Of a DNA stretch of 64,000 bases, positions 10,301-21,164 are shown piece by piece. The notes below the pieces were generated by a model. The model was given only the letters and a program-made list of their open reading frames with translations. It had not been told where the DNA came from and did not search any database. The DNA is from Fremontodendron californicum (Eukaryota; Streptophyta; Magnoliopsida; Malvales; Malvaceae). The position numbers and the translations under genes were made by a program. The first letter of the stretch is position 1, and every line of letters begins with the position of its first letter. The stretch spans positions 12,966,603-13,030,602 of the forward strand of contig JAULJL010000040.1 of NCBI GenBank assembly GCA_030761205.1. The letters are read 5' to 3'.

Positions 10301-12424
10301 AAGAGCTTTAAAATACCTGGGTATTGCATAAAATTATAGCCCATTCAGCTTTTGCATGTCTCTTAGCATTAGCCTTAGCTTCTTTCTTCTTCAACTGAAT
10401 AATCTTATGAGCTTCATCTATCTTACTTTGCAGAGCTTCCATTTTTTCTGCAGCATTCTAACAGTGGGACAAAACTTTGTCTAATTAAATTATTAACTTA
10501 ATTGTCAGAAAATCAGTGTCTTGGACGCAATGGAAATGGCATGGAATGATGGAAACTCAATAATTGTAGAAGGTAAAATCAAGACGTTCAAATCCAGAGA
10601 ATATAAGGGACCAAACATAATTAGTCATCATCCTATCACCTATTTTATCCGGACTCTTCGTTTTCTCTAAAATATTCGTGTTCGACACATATTCGGACAT
10701 GAGTATGGGTATAATCCTTTAAATATATGGAAAAACTTCAAAAAAAAAAATTGAACATACCCATATTAGACACATACTCATATTTGACATTCACCCGAAT
10801 CCGAGTAGCATATAACCTATCACAGTCAGATGCCTCTAGAGTCCAGAAATTAACATAGATAAGATAGAAAACTACTACATATTGTTGGCAAAACAGGATT
10901 ATTTAGGCATAAAGAAAATTTTCTAACTGATTCAACACTATCATTACGACCACCTATGTTGCTCCGATTCTTTTTTTTTTTTTTTGAAGTACCTGTGTCC
11001 GACACATATTCGGATATAGGTATAGAGATATGATCCTCTAAGAACTTTCCAAATACATGGAAAAATTTAGAAAAAAATTGAATACACTCATGTCGAATAC
11101 ATACCCGTATCCGACTCTCATACTCGAATCCAAGTAACATAGATGAACACAACATATAGTAAAAAAAAATATCAGTGAGGTGACAATGATCTCACCATGC
11201 TGGAATTTATGTTTTCTGGAGCGTCTGGCTCCATTGGACTAGTTTTCAACCGATCATTGATCTCCTCCTGTAAATTCTCCTCATCCAAGTTTAAAGACAA
11301 CAAATACTGCAAATAGTTTTCAAGCTTTGGCACATTATCTTCCCACTGGTTCTTTGGTGAATCCTGGTTTGATTTCAATCTGCTAGGGGAGTTTTCATTG
11401 AAAATCCTTCCTAATAAATTTTTAAGAGTTTGTTTTTCTCTTATTTTTGGAACCATGATTCCTTGATCATCCTCCATGAACACTTCATCAATATTTCCTT
11501 TGAGGGGCACTAATTTCCCCGCACATATAATGTAAAGCTTACAAAAATCAGGTTTGTACTGATGAACATAGAATGATCCACTTATTGCATTCTTTGATTT
11601 CCTAAGGATGAAGAAATCAAAGTGAATCATTAAAAAAGGGGAAAAAAAATCCAATTCCCTGAATCATATAGTTTAAATTATGTGTATAGAGATTTTATAT
11701 ACCATGATGAGGATTTCATGAATGTCATTCCCATGACAAGTTTGCTAATGCTGAGTCCTGACATCAAATCTACTATGAGCTTGTGTATAGGTTCATCATA
11801 TTTCTCAACTTTCAATATCTCAGCTTTTACCTATGAAAAAAACATTTGGAAAAATCCTGGAAACTATTAGAGCAGAACTAATCCTACACCAAAATGAAGT
11901 TAAATTATAACCAGACTGATTGCAACTAGATCTGGCAATATTGGACACGACACGAGAAAAATAACTAAAACACGAACAAGACACGAAAAAATAACATGAA
12001 CATGACACGAGAACACGAAAAAATAAACAAAACCTTGCCACAGAAAGCTATATATTTGGACAGCAACTTGTCTGTCTTATCTTGCTCATACTTCCTCAAT
12101 TCTTCCAGCTTCTCTTCACTCACAATGCTTGCCGGAAGCTTTCCAACTGATATAGAAGATTTAAAAAAAGAGAGTATATAATCATGTTTGAATTCTGATC
12201 AAATGATGAAACAGAATTGAAATCTAAGTTTTGAACTTACATGGGGTGTAAACAAAGTCCATGGAAATGTTGTAAGTAACATGAAGGAGGACTATGGAGA
12301 TTGGTTGAGAATCCCATTTTCTTAGTGTCCAAGCCAAGGTCTTATATCCATCTTGTATATCATTTCCAGCTGCAACATAGACTTTCTCCACTTGAGTTTC
12401 CATTGGTAAGCTCTTACGACTCAT
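7393..12424 (-). CDS. U-box domain protein with USP and kinase-like domains (PUB33/PUB52-like), 8 exons
   Basis: Exons in transcript order: 12424-12241, 12146-12034, 11830-11703, 11601-11196, 10457-10317, 10212-9670, 8875-8147, 7614-7393. All junctions are GT-AG and in frame (2466 nt, 821 residues). Domains: a universal-stress-protein fold at about 12-165; a linker; a long coiled coil at about 278-440; a kinase-like domain at about 455-715; and a C-terminal U-box at about 744-815, starting with CPIF and containing MKNPHVAADGFSYE. U-box proteins of this layout are E3 ubiquitin ligases (family knowledge). The kinase part keeps the VAIK lysine (about 489), but its glycine loop is irregular. The HRD-type catalytic Asp is Gln (YGQL, 591) and the DFG Asp is Gly (GYG, 609), so it is probably a pseudokinase. 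The gene itself looks intact. MITEs fill much of introns 4 and 7. Confidence 0.92.
7628..8069. mobile_element. hAT-type MITE filling intron 7 of the U-box gene
   Basis: The ends are TAGAGTTAGAGC on the left and, reversed, TAGGGATGATAACGG on the right. The flanking 8-mers CCCGACAA (7620-7627) and CCCGAGAA (8070-8077) match at 7 of 8 positions, as expected of a hAT duplication. Both arms are rich in GAACCGAA-type motifs around an AT-rich centre. The element is 442 bp of a 532-bp intron. Its left end lies 13 bases from the 3' splice site of the minus-strand gene. Confidence 0.8.
8915..9570. repeat. Two tandem copies of a MITE-like repeat in intron 6 of the U-box gene
   Basis: About 8919-9258 and 9268-9568 share long stretches, for example CTTTTGAGGT followed by CGTTTCA and CAATGCTAAA, then TTATTATCCTCACA and CTTAAATCACA. 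Each copy tends to begin and end with inverted versions of TTTAGTATTGTTG. They look like two diverged copies of one element inserted side by side or duplicated. The spurious short reading frames here have no family features. Confidence 0.65.
10640..10815. mobile_element. Short hAT-like MITE (CTATGTT family) in intron 4 of the U-box gene
   Basis: The ends are diverged forms of CTATGTTACTCGGACTC in inverted orientation. It is flanked by a perfect 8-bp duplication CCTATCAC at 10632-10639 and 10816-10823. The body has the family's internal motifs: TTCGACACATATTC, ATGGAAAAACTT and ATTTGACATTCA. Members of the same family lie at 10954, 23297, 28804, 29469, 31388, 40034 and 50933. Confidence 0.85.
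10954..11142. mobile_element. Second CTATGTT-family MITE in intron 4 of the U-box gene
   Basis: It starts CTATGTTGCTCCGATTC and ends with an inverted CTATGTTACTTGGATTCG. The flanking 8-mers ACGACCAC and ATGAACAC match at 6 of 8 positions. It lies 138 bp from the first copy in the same intron. A T run follows the left end. Confidence 0.8.
11929..12030. repeat. hAT-end-derived repeat (GACACGA motifs) in intron 2 of the U-box gene
   Basis: It begins TAGATCTGGCAATATTGG and continues with repeated ACACGACACGA and AACACGAAAAA motifs up to the 5' splice site at 12033 of the minus-strand gene. The same terminal motif occurs at 12903 (inverted) and in the tandem array near 60 kb. Only one end is recognisable, so it is a fragment. 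Confidence 0.55.
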
Positions 12425-13644
12425 TGCTCAAACAAAAATCCTGATCACTTAATCAAGGTAATTAACATCCATGGAAATATGGCTCCAATGGTTGTAAAAG
12501 GTAATCATATATATGTATATATATATAAACCTTGTTAAGGATTAATGTGAAAAGTCCATGGAAAGGAAATTGAAGGAAAAGAAATTTGAATCTTTTTTTT
12601 TGCGGGGTCAAAGGTTTGTTGGGAACTTAGAAGTATTCGAGAAAGAAAGAACCGGGCGGGGACTCATTTGCCTTGGGTGTCTTTAAGAGAGTAGGACGGC
12701 TTTTATGGATTTTTAAGCAAAATGTCCACGATATAAAAAAAAATATAACTAAAACACGTAAAAAACACAATATGACACGAAAAAATAAAATCTCAAAATT
12801 TATATAATACGAATTATTAATGTATCAAAATTAATATAAATATAAATATAAAATATCTTAAATACGATTATGACACAATAAAATACACGAATTATCAGAT
12901 CTAATTTTATTTTAATGATTTGATTTTGGACTTTGAAATTTCCCATTGGAGGTTTTCTATGAATTTTACTTTGATCAATCTTAATTAGATAGATTAATAT
13001 TACATTTGATTGGAAGGAAAACAAATAATAAAAAAAATTAATGATTAACATATATAATATAATACTATATTTTATTTTGTAGCTCAACCATTAAACTAAT
13101 ATTCTTTTCTTCCTCTCTTCCTTTCATTCTTACCAAAAGGAGCCTAAAAGAGATAATTAAAGATATTTAATGGTAATAAATAATAGGAAAGTGTTAATAA
13201 GTAGCTAATGACATTTGTCGCCTTTTAAATTTGTTAAAAAATTAATATTTTAATTTTTTTTAATAATGCCTTTAAATATTCATTGACCATACTTTAAATA
13301 ATAATTTAAAGTTGATACATCAATTGAAATGACAAGGAAATTCACTTAAATTAATAAAATGTAAAGGTTTATTTTGAAAGAGTTCGTCTTTGATATATTA
13401 GTAATAATTTTTTTTTATTAATTTTACAAGTGAAATTAAGATATTGACGCATATATATATATATATATATATTTTTAAATATATCTTAAGAGATGTATCA
13501 TTTTGTTAATTTCATTTGTGAGATCTAAAAATTTTGCTGATAATGAATGAAATAATTTTTATATATTAAAATTCTTTTTTCTTCAATAACTTAATTTAAA
13601 TAAATAAAATATAGGCAAGATTTACGAAAGAACAAATATCATAC
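12425..13644. other. Upstream region of the U-box gene, with one MITE-like repeat
   Basis: No gene is seen. Bases 12425-12719 should hold the leader and promoter of the minus-strand U-box gene. About 12720-12903 is a degraded repeat with GACACGA and ATACACGAATTA motifs, ending in the complement of TAGATCTGATAATTCG, of the same group as 11929-12030. The rest is AT-rich, with an (AT)n tract at about 13451-13472. Confidence 0.5.
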
Positions 13645-13850
13645 TAGAGGTGCTCATGGGTTGGGCTCGAATTACTGTTCATCCCTTAATAAATTTTTAT
13701 AATTAAAATTTAAAAAATAATATATTTTTTAATATGTGAACAGTGATATGAATCAAACGGGATCAAATTACAAATATTTTTATTCAAATCTGATTCAATA
13801 CGGATCGAATTTATCGAGCTAAACGGGCTGTCTGGCCGTGAACAGGTCTA
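13645..13850. mobile_element. Short hAT MITE (TAGACCTGCTCATGGG family), copy 1
   Basis: The left end is TAGAGGTGCTCATGGG and the right end, reversed, is TAGACCTGTTCACGG. The flanking 8-mers TATCATAC (13637-13644) and TAGCAGAC (13851-13858) match at 6 of 8. The arms are GC-rich and the centre AT-rich. At least seven other copies lie in the window. Confidence 0.75.
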
Positions 13851-14127
13851 TAGCAGACTATCCTTACCTTAAAAGTAAACTTCCTCCTCCTGCTCCTTGA
13901 CTACAGATAAATTAATCTTCAGCTCAGCGATTATTTTGGTGAATAATAGAAATTTTAAATAATTTAGAATAGTCAAAACTGTGTGGACACTTTGGAAGCA
14001 TGTTGCATGACTAGCATTATAAATTTTTTATTAAGATATATTAGAAGTAACATCTTTTGATTACCTTTTGAACTAATAACGTTTTAATAAACGAGAAAAA
14101 ATTGAATGAAGTAGTTATTTTACGTTC

Positions 14128-14174
<47 letters not shown>

Positions 14175-14453
14175 CATGTAATTATTTTTTTGAAAAAAAT
14201 TAATTATTTATTATAAAAATTATTAATAAATATTTATCATTTAATTATTACATGTAATGTATAATAAATAATTGATTTTTTATAAAAAAAGTTGATTATG
14301 TGACATGATTTAAATGGAAGAGATATATGTTGATATAGAATATCCGTTTCATACAATTTTTTTTCTTTTCTAAATAAACTATTTATTATTTTTTTTAAGT
14401 AAAGTCCAAATTCATAAAATTCATTTATAAATTTAGGTTTTAGATATACAATT
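13851..14453. other. AT-rich intergenic DNA with a (GT)n(AT)n microsatellite
   Basis: No gene or transposon end is recognised. A (GT)5 followed by about 18 AT units lies at about 14127-14170. The surrounding sequence is low-complexity AT-rich DNA. Confidence 0.6.
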
Positions 14454-15005
14454 ATAGACCTGCTCAAGGGCCGGGCTATCCGCCAAAGCCTGAAGGCCCG
14501 CCCATATTTTGGAGGGTTTGGACAAAAATATTAGGCCCGAAATATAGGCTTTGGACAAAAAAAATGAGGCCCATTTAAAAAATGAGATGGGCCTTGACTC
14601 CAACAATCAAGGTCTGAACCTAGCCCGGTCTGAGCCCGTTTTTCATTTATATAATATATTATTTTTATATTTTATATATTATATAATTTATATCATATAA
14701 AAAATAAATATATATAATATTATAGTGTAAATATTTAAAAATATGCTAAGTTATTTATGTTTTAGAATTTAATAAAAAAAATTACTAAAATTAAATAATA
14801 AAAAAAATAATTTTTTAATTTTTAAAATAAAAAAATATGGGTGGATCTAAACGGATTTAGGTTATTCATTTACAAATATGAATGAATTTTGGTAGAATTT
14901 GAGGCTCATATTTCGGACCAGGTTGAACTTGAATAAATATATATAATATTGATTTCATGCTCAGCCCGATCCGAACTCTGCCCGGCCCGGCCATGAGCAC
15001 CTCTG
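14454..15005. mobile_element. Long-form TAGACCTGCTCA-family hAT MITE, copy 2
   Basis: It starts TAGACCTGCTCAAGGGCC and ends in an inverted version reading CCATGAGCACCTCTG. It is longer than its relatives (about 552 bp). Its arms carry AATATTAGGCCCGAAATA-like motifs that recur in the diverged copy at about 34545-35078. TATACAAT and TATACAAA flank it, offset by two bases, so the duplication is only approximate. Confidence 0.7.
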
Positions 15006-16202
15006 TATACAAATGATGATAATAAGAAAGTAAGAATACATTTTAACTTCTTTAACTGCAAAACTTCAAAATCAGAAAAGCATTTTTTATTTTCTTTTTC
15101 AACAATATCTTTTTATTCATCTTATTTTTAAAATAAAATAAAATACTATATACACAACACATATGAAAAACTTACGTATTTTATATAACGTTAACAATCA
15201 TGCTGACAGGATACTATATTTTAAAAAATTATAAAAAAATTGTGAGAACATCATAAATTAATTTTTTTTTGGTGACACATTAATTAAGTTATTAATATAG
15301 TAAATGTTCTGACCAAAATTTTAAATTATACCTAAGTTTTTGAAAGTCAGATTATTAACTACATGAATGATATTTTTTTGAAAAAAAAAAAGTTTGAGAT
15401 GTATGTCGATAAAAAAAATAAAGGACTGAGAAATTAGTAATGCAATCTAATTAAGAGAAATTATTTCATTTATTGTCAGTGAAGTTTTTAAATTTCACAA
15501 GCGAAGTTAGAAGAGTGAAACATATTCTTTTTTTTTTAAAAAGTATTGTATAATATTAGTACTTTGATTATTCTGCATGAGTGAACCTATATATATTAGT
15601 GATTTTTTTTAAAAAAAAATTGGCAAGAAAAACTTTTTTCTTCTCCTAACATGGCATTTGGATAAAACAAAGTAAATTGGTTAATCTATTTTTCTCTTGT
15701 CCCTTCTCAAAATCTGTTTGGACTGGTCAGAGTTTGCAAATTAATTCCTCTCTCCATCAAACCTAAGTTGGAAGCTGGAATTATTTATATATGAGTTTTG
15801 TTTGGAACCCTAAGGGACATTTAAGTTTTGTGGTAGGTTAAAACCTATACAAAATTGAGCTGGATCATACGCATGCCGTCGCCGAATCGGCCTGGACTGA
15901 GTCGAACCTGGACTTGGGCAATATTCTTTTAATTATCCAAAAAAAAAAATTGTTTGGAAAAATCTGCTTTTCAATCTTTGACCATACTTAGTTTAAAGCT
16001 TGATTGGTCAGGTCTTGTTTGTTTCATTTGGAAAGAAAGAAAGAAAGACACAATAGGAAGCAGGGCATGCCGCATGCATGCCTCCTCAGTCCTCTCTCTA
16101 TAATGCTGCTATGCCATCTTTCAAACATATGGCAGGCAGGCAGGCAGGCATGATGTTATCAAAGGAAGTCCAACCTCTCGGTTGTTGACAAATTCTACAC
16201 AC
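15006..16202. other. Intergenic DNA, no gene recognised
   Basis: AT-rich sequence with homopolymer runs. A GGCA tetranucleotide repeat lies at about 16133-16150 beside GCATG-rich sequence. No conserved reading frame or transposon ends are seen. Confidence 0.5.
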
Positions 16203-16336
16203 CATGAATTCGAAGTTTAGTTCAATTGATTCATTCAATCATTTTTAAGAGATAATATTCAGTAGATTTAAAATTTGAATTCTAAAATTTACAACCTCTC
16301 CCCTACCCCCAAACCGAGACCTCCTTTGTACTAAAA
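16203..16336 (+). mobile_element. Second SINE-like insertion with poly(A) end
   Basis: It is flanked by a 13-bp direct repeat AAATTCTACACAC at 16190-16202 and 16337-16349. It ends in an A run on the plus strand. Near its start it has an A-box-like TTTAGTTCAATTGATT and further in a weak B-box-like TTTGAATTC. A long duplication, A tail and small size indicate a retroposed SINE. It is a different family from the copy in NAT11. Confidence 0.65.
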
Positions 16337-16448
16337 AAATTCTACACACGACTCTGTTGGCATTGGGGTCTAAGTTTTTATGCATTTAGCCCATTGACAA
16401 TGATCACTTCTTTGGCTATTTAGGATTCACCCAAAAAAAGTTTCAATA

Positions 16449-16700
16449 TCAAGGATTTTGTATATAGTTAGAACGATTCTCACAAATTGTGATTATTAAT
16501 TTATTAATAATTAATTGAATTGAAGCTATAGTATCATCATTTGTTGAAATCGAAATATCTGCGAGATCTGGATCATAATTTGTATCAGTTAAATAAATTG
16601 TTGGAATTTCTAAAGTGATACATTCTTGAAGAGCTGTATATTCTTTTTGCTAATCAACATTGATTACAATATTAAACAATGGAGGAAATTGTCATTACGA
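16449..16700 (-). pseudogene. rps2: Nuclear copy of the 3' part of plastid rps2 (NUPT)
   Basis: Read on the minus strand, this matches the C-terminal part of plastid ribosomal protein S2. Recognisable stretches are EYTALQECITLEIPTIYL, DPDLADISIS and a final SNYIQNP before a TGA at 16449-16451. Plastid S2 normally has EYTALRECITLGIPTICL, and near its end SYIRNP. An in-frame TAG follows NVD where the plastid protein has Gln. Several replacements look like C-to-T changes, as in old methylated nuclear insertions. Only about 80 codons remain, with no promoter, so it is non-functional. Confidence 0.85.
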
Positions 16701-16913
16701 TCTATTTAACCATAATCATAATTTTAGATTATTTTGTTTTCTGATTTTAGAATTAATATCTTAGTTGTTTTGTTGTTTCTGTGTTTCTTTGCAGCAGTTT
16801 TCACACTTTCATTTGGTTATAGGATTTTTTGTATTAACCGTAAATTAATTTCATTAAATTATAAAAAACCATACGATATATATAGAAATAAAAACAAAAT
16901 CTATTACTGTAGA

Positions 16914-17363
16914 TAAGGTTGTAAACGAGACACTTGTACTCGCAAGTTATTTGGGTTCGACTTGAAAAAAAATCGAATTTGGCTATGTCATTGTCGAGTC
17001 AAGCTCGAGTAGCTCGAGCTATCGAGCGAGTCGAATTCGAGTATCTTAATGCTTAACTCGAGTAATTCGAGAGTCTAATCGAGCTTTTTTATTTTTAATA
17101 TATATTTTTTATTACTATTGAAAAATCTCAATTCGAACTCGAGTACAAATAATTGAGTTTGAAGTCGAGCATAGAAATTAAGCTAATTTTTTACTAGGTA
17201 AACGAGCCTAATCTAGCCTAATCGAGCAAGCTCGAGCAGTTCGATTTTTATCTCGAATTGAGTTCGAGTTTTAAAAGTGAAACTCGATCGAGCTCGAGCC
17301 AAGCTTCAAGTTTCGATGAGTTCAAACTTCTTATAGCTTGAGCTTGACTCGATTACACCCCTA
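16914..17363. mobile_element. hAT MITE with CTCGAG-rich arms
   Basis: The left end is TAAGGTTGTAAACGAG and the right end, reversed, is TAGGGGTGTAATCGAG. The flanking 8-mers ACTGTAGA (16906-16913) and ATTGTAGA (17364-17371) match at 7 of 8. Both arms are full of GAGCTCGAGC-type motifs, presumably subterminal transposase-binding sites, around an AT-rich centre. Confidence 0.8.
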
Positions 17364-17577
17364 ATTGTAGAAGAAGAAACATCCAATATATAATGAGAGA
17401 TATGAAATTTTAATCTCAAACATCCAAAAGTGCTAAAAAAAATCATTTGAAGCAAATTCTTTTTAGCACTATAAATTGTTTCTATTACTTATATTCAATC
17501 TGAACTCTTTATAGCAATTTTCTGCATTTGATTTTAATATATGAACAAAAAAATAAGACAAGTAAGCAATAACAATT

Positions 17578-17650
17578 GGGGGTGTAGCTCATATGGTAGA
17601 GCGCTCGCTTCGCATGCGAGAGGCACGGGGTTCGATTCCCCGCACCTCCA
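17578..17650 (+). tRNA. tRNA-Ala(CGC)
   Basis: A 73-nt cloverleaf with no intron. The acceptor is GGGGGTG against CACCTCC with one G-U pair, the D arm GCTC/GAGC, and the anticodon stem CTCGC/GCGAG with loop TTCGCAT. The anticodon CGC is at 17611-17613 and reads alanine GCG. The T arm is CGGGG/CCCCG with TTCGATT, and the discriminator is A. The A and B boxes are intact. A T-rich stretch 10-20 bases downstream can serve as pol III terminator. It looks functional. Confidence 0.95.
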
Positions 17651-18077
17651 CTTGCCTTTATTTCTTTTTCGGTTTTGATCCTTTTGGATGCAACAGCTCC
17701 TGGCATTGCGTTTGGGGCCCTCAAGCAAAGCCCAACGAACTTGTTTGAATGGGTACTTCTAAACTTGGCCCAACATTTTCTCCAAAGTGGTTATTTTGGG
17801 AGCCCAATTCAATCTTAGGCCTTAGCCTTTTATTTAGGTTTCTAAGATGAACTGTCGGTCCCTATCCAGGAAATTATTTGACAATATAACATTATATTAG
17901 TAAATAGTAATGACCAACTAAACATAAAATACAATTATCAAAAGAAAAAAAAATTATTTTTTATTTTAAAATGCTTTTTTTTCACTAAACTTTAAATTTT
18001 TTTATTTAAAAAAATCATAAAAAAGTTTGTCATAAAAGGTAACAAGACAAAGTCTTCTTTTTCTTTTCTATTCTATA
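17651..18077. other. tRNA 3' flank and intergenic DNA
   Basis: No gene is seen. The sequence becomes AT-rich after 17880. Overlapping short reading frames through the tRNA have no coding features. Confidence 0.6.
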
Positions 18078-18266
18078 AAAGATTTTGTTAACGAATGTCT
18101 TTAGGACATTATTTAAGGTTAGTTAATATATTATTTATAATAATAATATTGTATTAAATATAAAAGTTGACAATTTTATTCATCATTTTTAATAGATTGA
18201 TTGGAGATGTTACTATATTTTGTAATGTTAAAGAGTACCTTTAAAACATTCGTTAACAAAATTTTT
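18078..18266. mobile_element. Foldback MITE with TTTTGTTAACGAATG ends
   Basis: The left end GATTTTGTTAACGAATG is repeated inverted at the right end. The centre contains TTAGTTAATATATTATT and ATTGTATTAAATATAAA, shared with about 48316-48505, 38005-38100 and 61170-61440. No clear duplication was read. Confidence 0.6.
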
Positions 18267-18951
18267 ATATAAATTAGAAAAGCAAGAGTCAATTTTTTTT
18301 CATTTATTGAAAGAGCTCATATCATCATGATCCCACTTAATTTATTGATAAAAATAAGAGTCCGATTAACTGGTGTTAAGGTTTATTTAATTACATTTAA
18401 AGAAATTTTTTTATATTTAATATATTTTTTTATTAAATTAAAAAATAATAATATATTTATTATATATTTTTTTTATAAATATTACTTTAATAAGTGTCAA
18501 GTAACATTTCCCTAAAAACAAAGCCATGCTAGCCATCAGAGTTGCAGGATTGGCCCGTGTACAAGCTACCCTTGTAAAATTTTTGTAGCTAAAATCTAAA
18601 ATAAATACTACACCGTTTAGACTTTAGATTTTCTAAACAAACCTGATTCTATTCTTCTTTTTCCCTTCTAACAAAACCTAGGCTGCCTTTCTTATATCCT
18701 TTCTTCAAACTTCAAAATCAAAAAGACACAAAACTGGGCGGCGCTCCTCTCTCCTATATACAGGTTAGTCTCCAAGAAATTGAACTAATTTATTTCACCT
18801 TTGAGTCCAAGAAAGAAATTGAACAGTACATAGTACTGTACCGTTGGTTTTTCTCTTGCTTTTAATTGGTTATGCGTTTCATTTTTTTTTTTTCACTTGA
18901 AATATGAATTGTTCTTATGGCAGGAGACTGTATTAGGTGGAGAGTTTAATT
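18267..18951. other. Intergenic DNA upstream of the hAT inverted repeat
   Basis: It begins with AT-rich sequence. About 18540-18780 is less AT-rich, with a pyrimidine-rich stretch and a TATATA, and looks like plant promoter or leader sequence. It could drive transcription into the inverted repeat that follows. No reading frame is recognised. Confidence 0.4.
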
Positions 18952-19712
18952 GGAGATTTAAAAGATAGAGCCAAATGCCCAAATGTATATACTGTGAGAA
19001 GGTTTTAATTGGTGAGTCTCATTCATATACTAGTGCTTTGAAATGTTATTTGTATAAATGTCTTAAAATTTTTTGTGTGTGAATGTGAAATCGGGGTAAG
19101 AGCATAAAATCAAATGTTTATTGAAAAATAATAGCTGAATTTGTAATTGAGCATGGTTATCCATTTGAATGGGTTGAAACATAGAAAAACTAGAACATTA
19201 TGTTGTTATTTAAATAAGTTTTTCAAATCCATTTCTAAGAATATTTATAACGCTGATTGTTTGAAACTATACAAGAAAATGAAAGAAAAACTTAAATCTA
19301 ATTTGGAAAAAGTTTCAAGTAGGATTTTTTAAATATTTGATATGTGTATGTCATGCATATCAAATGAATATCTTTGTTTGATTGTTCATTATATTGATGT
19401 TGATTGAAAGTTATATATCAAAAATTTAAGTTTTTATCATGTTGCACCTCCACAATTTGCAAATATTTTATATAACATCATCTATGATTTATTGAAAAAT
19501 TAGGGAAATGAACGAATTTTTTTTATTATCACCTTGGACAATACAAATAACATGTATAGGATTTAATAGATATTGTGCAGTCAACTTGAATAACAAGATG
19601 CTCTGCTATGTCATGGCCAATTTTTTCATATTCGTTGTTATGCTCATATATTGAATTTTATTGTTTAATATGGTTTAGAAGAGATTAGAGAAGACTTGTT
19701 GAAAGTAAGAAT
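18952..19712 (+). pseudogene. hAT transposase relic, left arm of a large inverted repeat
   Basis: In plus-strand frames broken by many stops, this encodes hAT transposase pieces in order. There is a BED zinc-finger remnant (KCIYCEKVLI...SALK), then an HGYPFEWVE-like stretch, then KMKEKLKSNLEKVSS, then LSFYHVAPP and ITLDNTNNMYR, then FFHIRCYAHILNFIV. The order and motifs match plant hAT (RICESLEEPER/DAYSLEEPER-like) transposases. It is the reverse complement of 19741-20480 with moderate divergence. It cannot encode a working enzyme. Confidence 0.85.
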
Positions 19713-20480
19713 TTTTTACTAACTACACATATTTCACACAATTTTTTACTTTCACCAAGTCTTCTCTAATCACTTCTAAACCATATTGAACAATAAGATT
19801 CAATATATGAGCACAAAAACGAATGTGAAAAAATTGGCTATGACATAACAGAATATCTTGTTGTTCAAATTGACTGCACAACATCTGTTGCATGATATAT
19901 ATGTTACTTGCATTGTCCAAGGTGATACTAATAAAAACTTTTCTTTCAATTCTCCGATCTTTCAATAAATCATAGATGATGTTATACAAAATATTTGCAG
20001 AGTGTAGGGGTGCAACATGATAGAAACTCAAAATTTTGGTACGTAACTTTCAATCGGCATCAATATAATGAGCAGTCAAACAAAGATATCTATCCGATAT
20101 GCATGATGTTCACATATCAAATGTCAAAAAAATCCTACTTGAAAATTTTTCTAAACTAGATTAAAGTTTTTCTTTCATTTTCTTGTGTAGTTTCAAGTAA
20201 TCGGCTTTATAGGTATTTCTAAAAATGAGTTTGAAAACCTTATTTAAATAGCAACATAAGGCTTTAGTTTTTCTATATTCAAATGGATAACCATGCTCAA
20301 TTACACATTCATCTTCATTTCTCGATAAACATCGGATTCTATCTTGCTTGATGCCCCTACTTCATATTCACGTACATGACATTTATTCAAATGACGTTTC
20401 AAAGCATTAGTACCTGAATGAGACTCGTCAATTAAGACCTTCCCACACTTTATACATTTAGTTTTATCTTTTGAATCTCC
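18952..20480. repeat. 1.5-kb near-palindrome: two opposed hAT copies with a short loop
   Basis: The left arm (18952-19712) and right arm (19741-20480) are inverted copies with a loop of about 28 bases. The match starts at GGAGATT.AAAAGAT on the outside and runs to GATTAGAGAAGACTTG.TGAAAGTAA at the loop. A transcript across it would fold into a hairpin with arms of about 740-760 bases. Confidence 0.85.
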
Positions 20481-20640
20481 ACGAACTTGTTGATATCTTC
20501 TTTGTTCATCGGGTCCGAGCACTCCAAACTTCAGATTGCTTTCTTGAAGAAGGAGTAATGGAAGATGTTGCATGTTCATTAACAGACTTTTGATGACTTT
20601 TAAGATTCATTATATGTGATTCCAGTTCTAAAGATGCAAA
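19741..20640 (-). pseudogene. hAT transposase relic, right arm of the inverted repeat
   Basis: The minus strand encodes an N-terminal BED zinc finger (CIKCGKVLID, then HLNKCH, 20350-20470). After stops, a second open piece at 19723-20031 reads SFYHVAPL, SITLDNASNIYIMQQM, FFHIRFCAHILNLIVQYGL, the conserved core of hAT transposases. It is better preserved than the left arm but still interrupted. The C-terminal dimerisation domain is absent, because the sequence turns back on itself at about 19712-19741. Confidence 0.85.
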
Positions 20641-21164
20641 AAATAAATAATCAAATGGTGGAATAAGTAATTGCTTAATGATGGCCAAAATATCTATAAA
20701 TAGAAAGTTTTTTTTTTCTTTTTTTCTTTCTTTCAAATCTTCCTCTCATAAGCCATTACAACGTGTGATGTCACATGGACATTAAAGGTTGAATGAGCAA
20801 AAGATGCAACTTGGTAAGAATTTTTTTTTTATTACATAAAAGTTTTGTCGAGGATAGACTATCCTAGTTCATGATCAGAGTATATCATAGGTTTCAAAGA
20901 GAGTTAATAGTGATACTTACAGATTATCCATCAAATAAGACTGTTAGTGAGATTCGAATTTAGGTGCTTGTCAAGATGTTAATGAGTATTTAACTAATTG
21001 AATCAATACACGATTGCAAAATATAAGATTTTGATCTCTAAACCTAAAACCATTCAAAACAACTTGATGCTGAAATAAGATTAGATGAAAAAAAATCCAA
21101 TGATGAAATTAATTCTTCCATTTTTGTTTTGTACCATGCTTTTTATAAATGTTAAAAAAAACAG
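20641..21164. repeat. Flank of the hAT relic with a possible minus-strand SINE
   Basis: The first part may be an N-terminal extension of the hAT relic. At about 20821-21010, a T run followed on the minus strand by TTGATTCAATTAGTTAAATA and AATTCGAATCTCAC resembles a tRNA-derived SINE in reverse. No target-site duplication could be read, so this is tentative. Confidence 0.35.

Noticed and set aside
16734..16916. 60-codon hydrophobic frame next to the rps2 fragment, considered as another plastid gene
   Set aside because: It matches no plastid membrane protein I know, and the order does not fit the plastid neighbourhood of rps2.
17509..17728. Open frames of 60-70 codons crossing the tRNA-Ala
   Set aside because: They overlap the tRNA antisense and have no homology features; they are chance frames.
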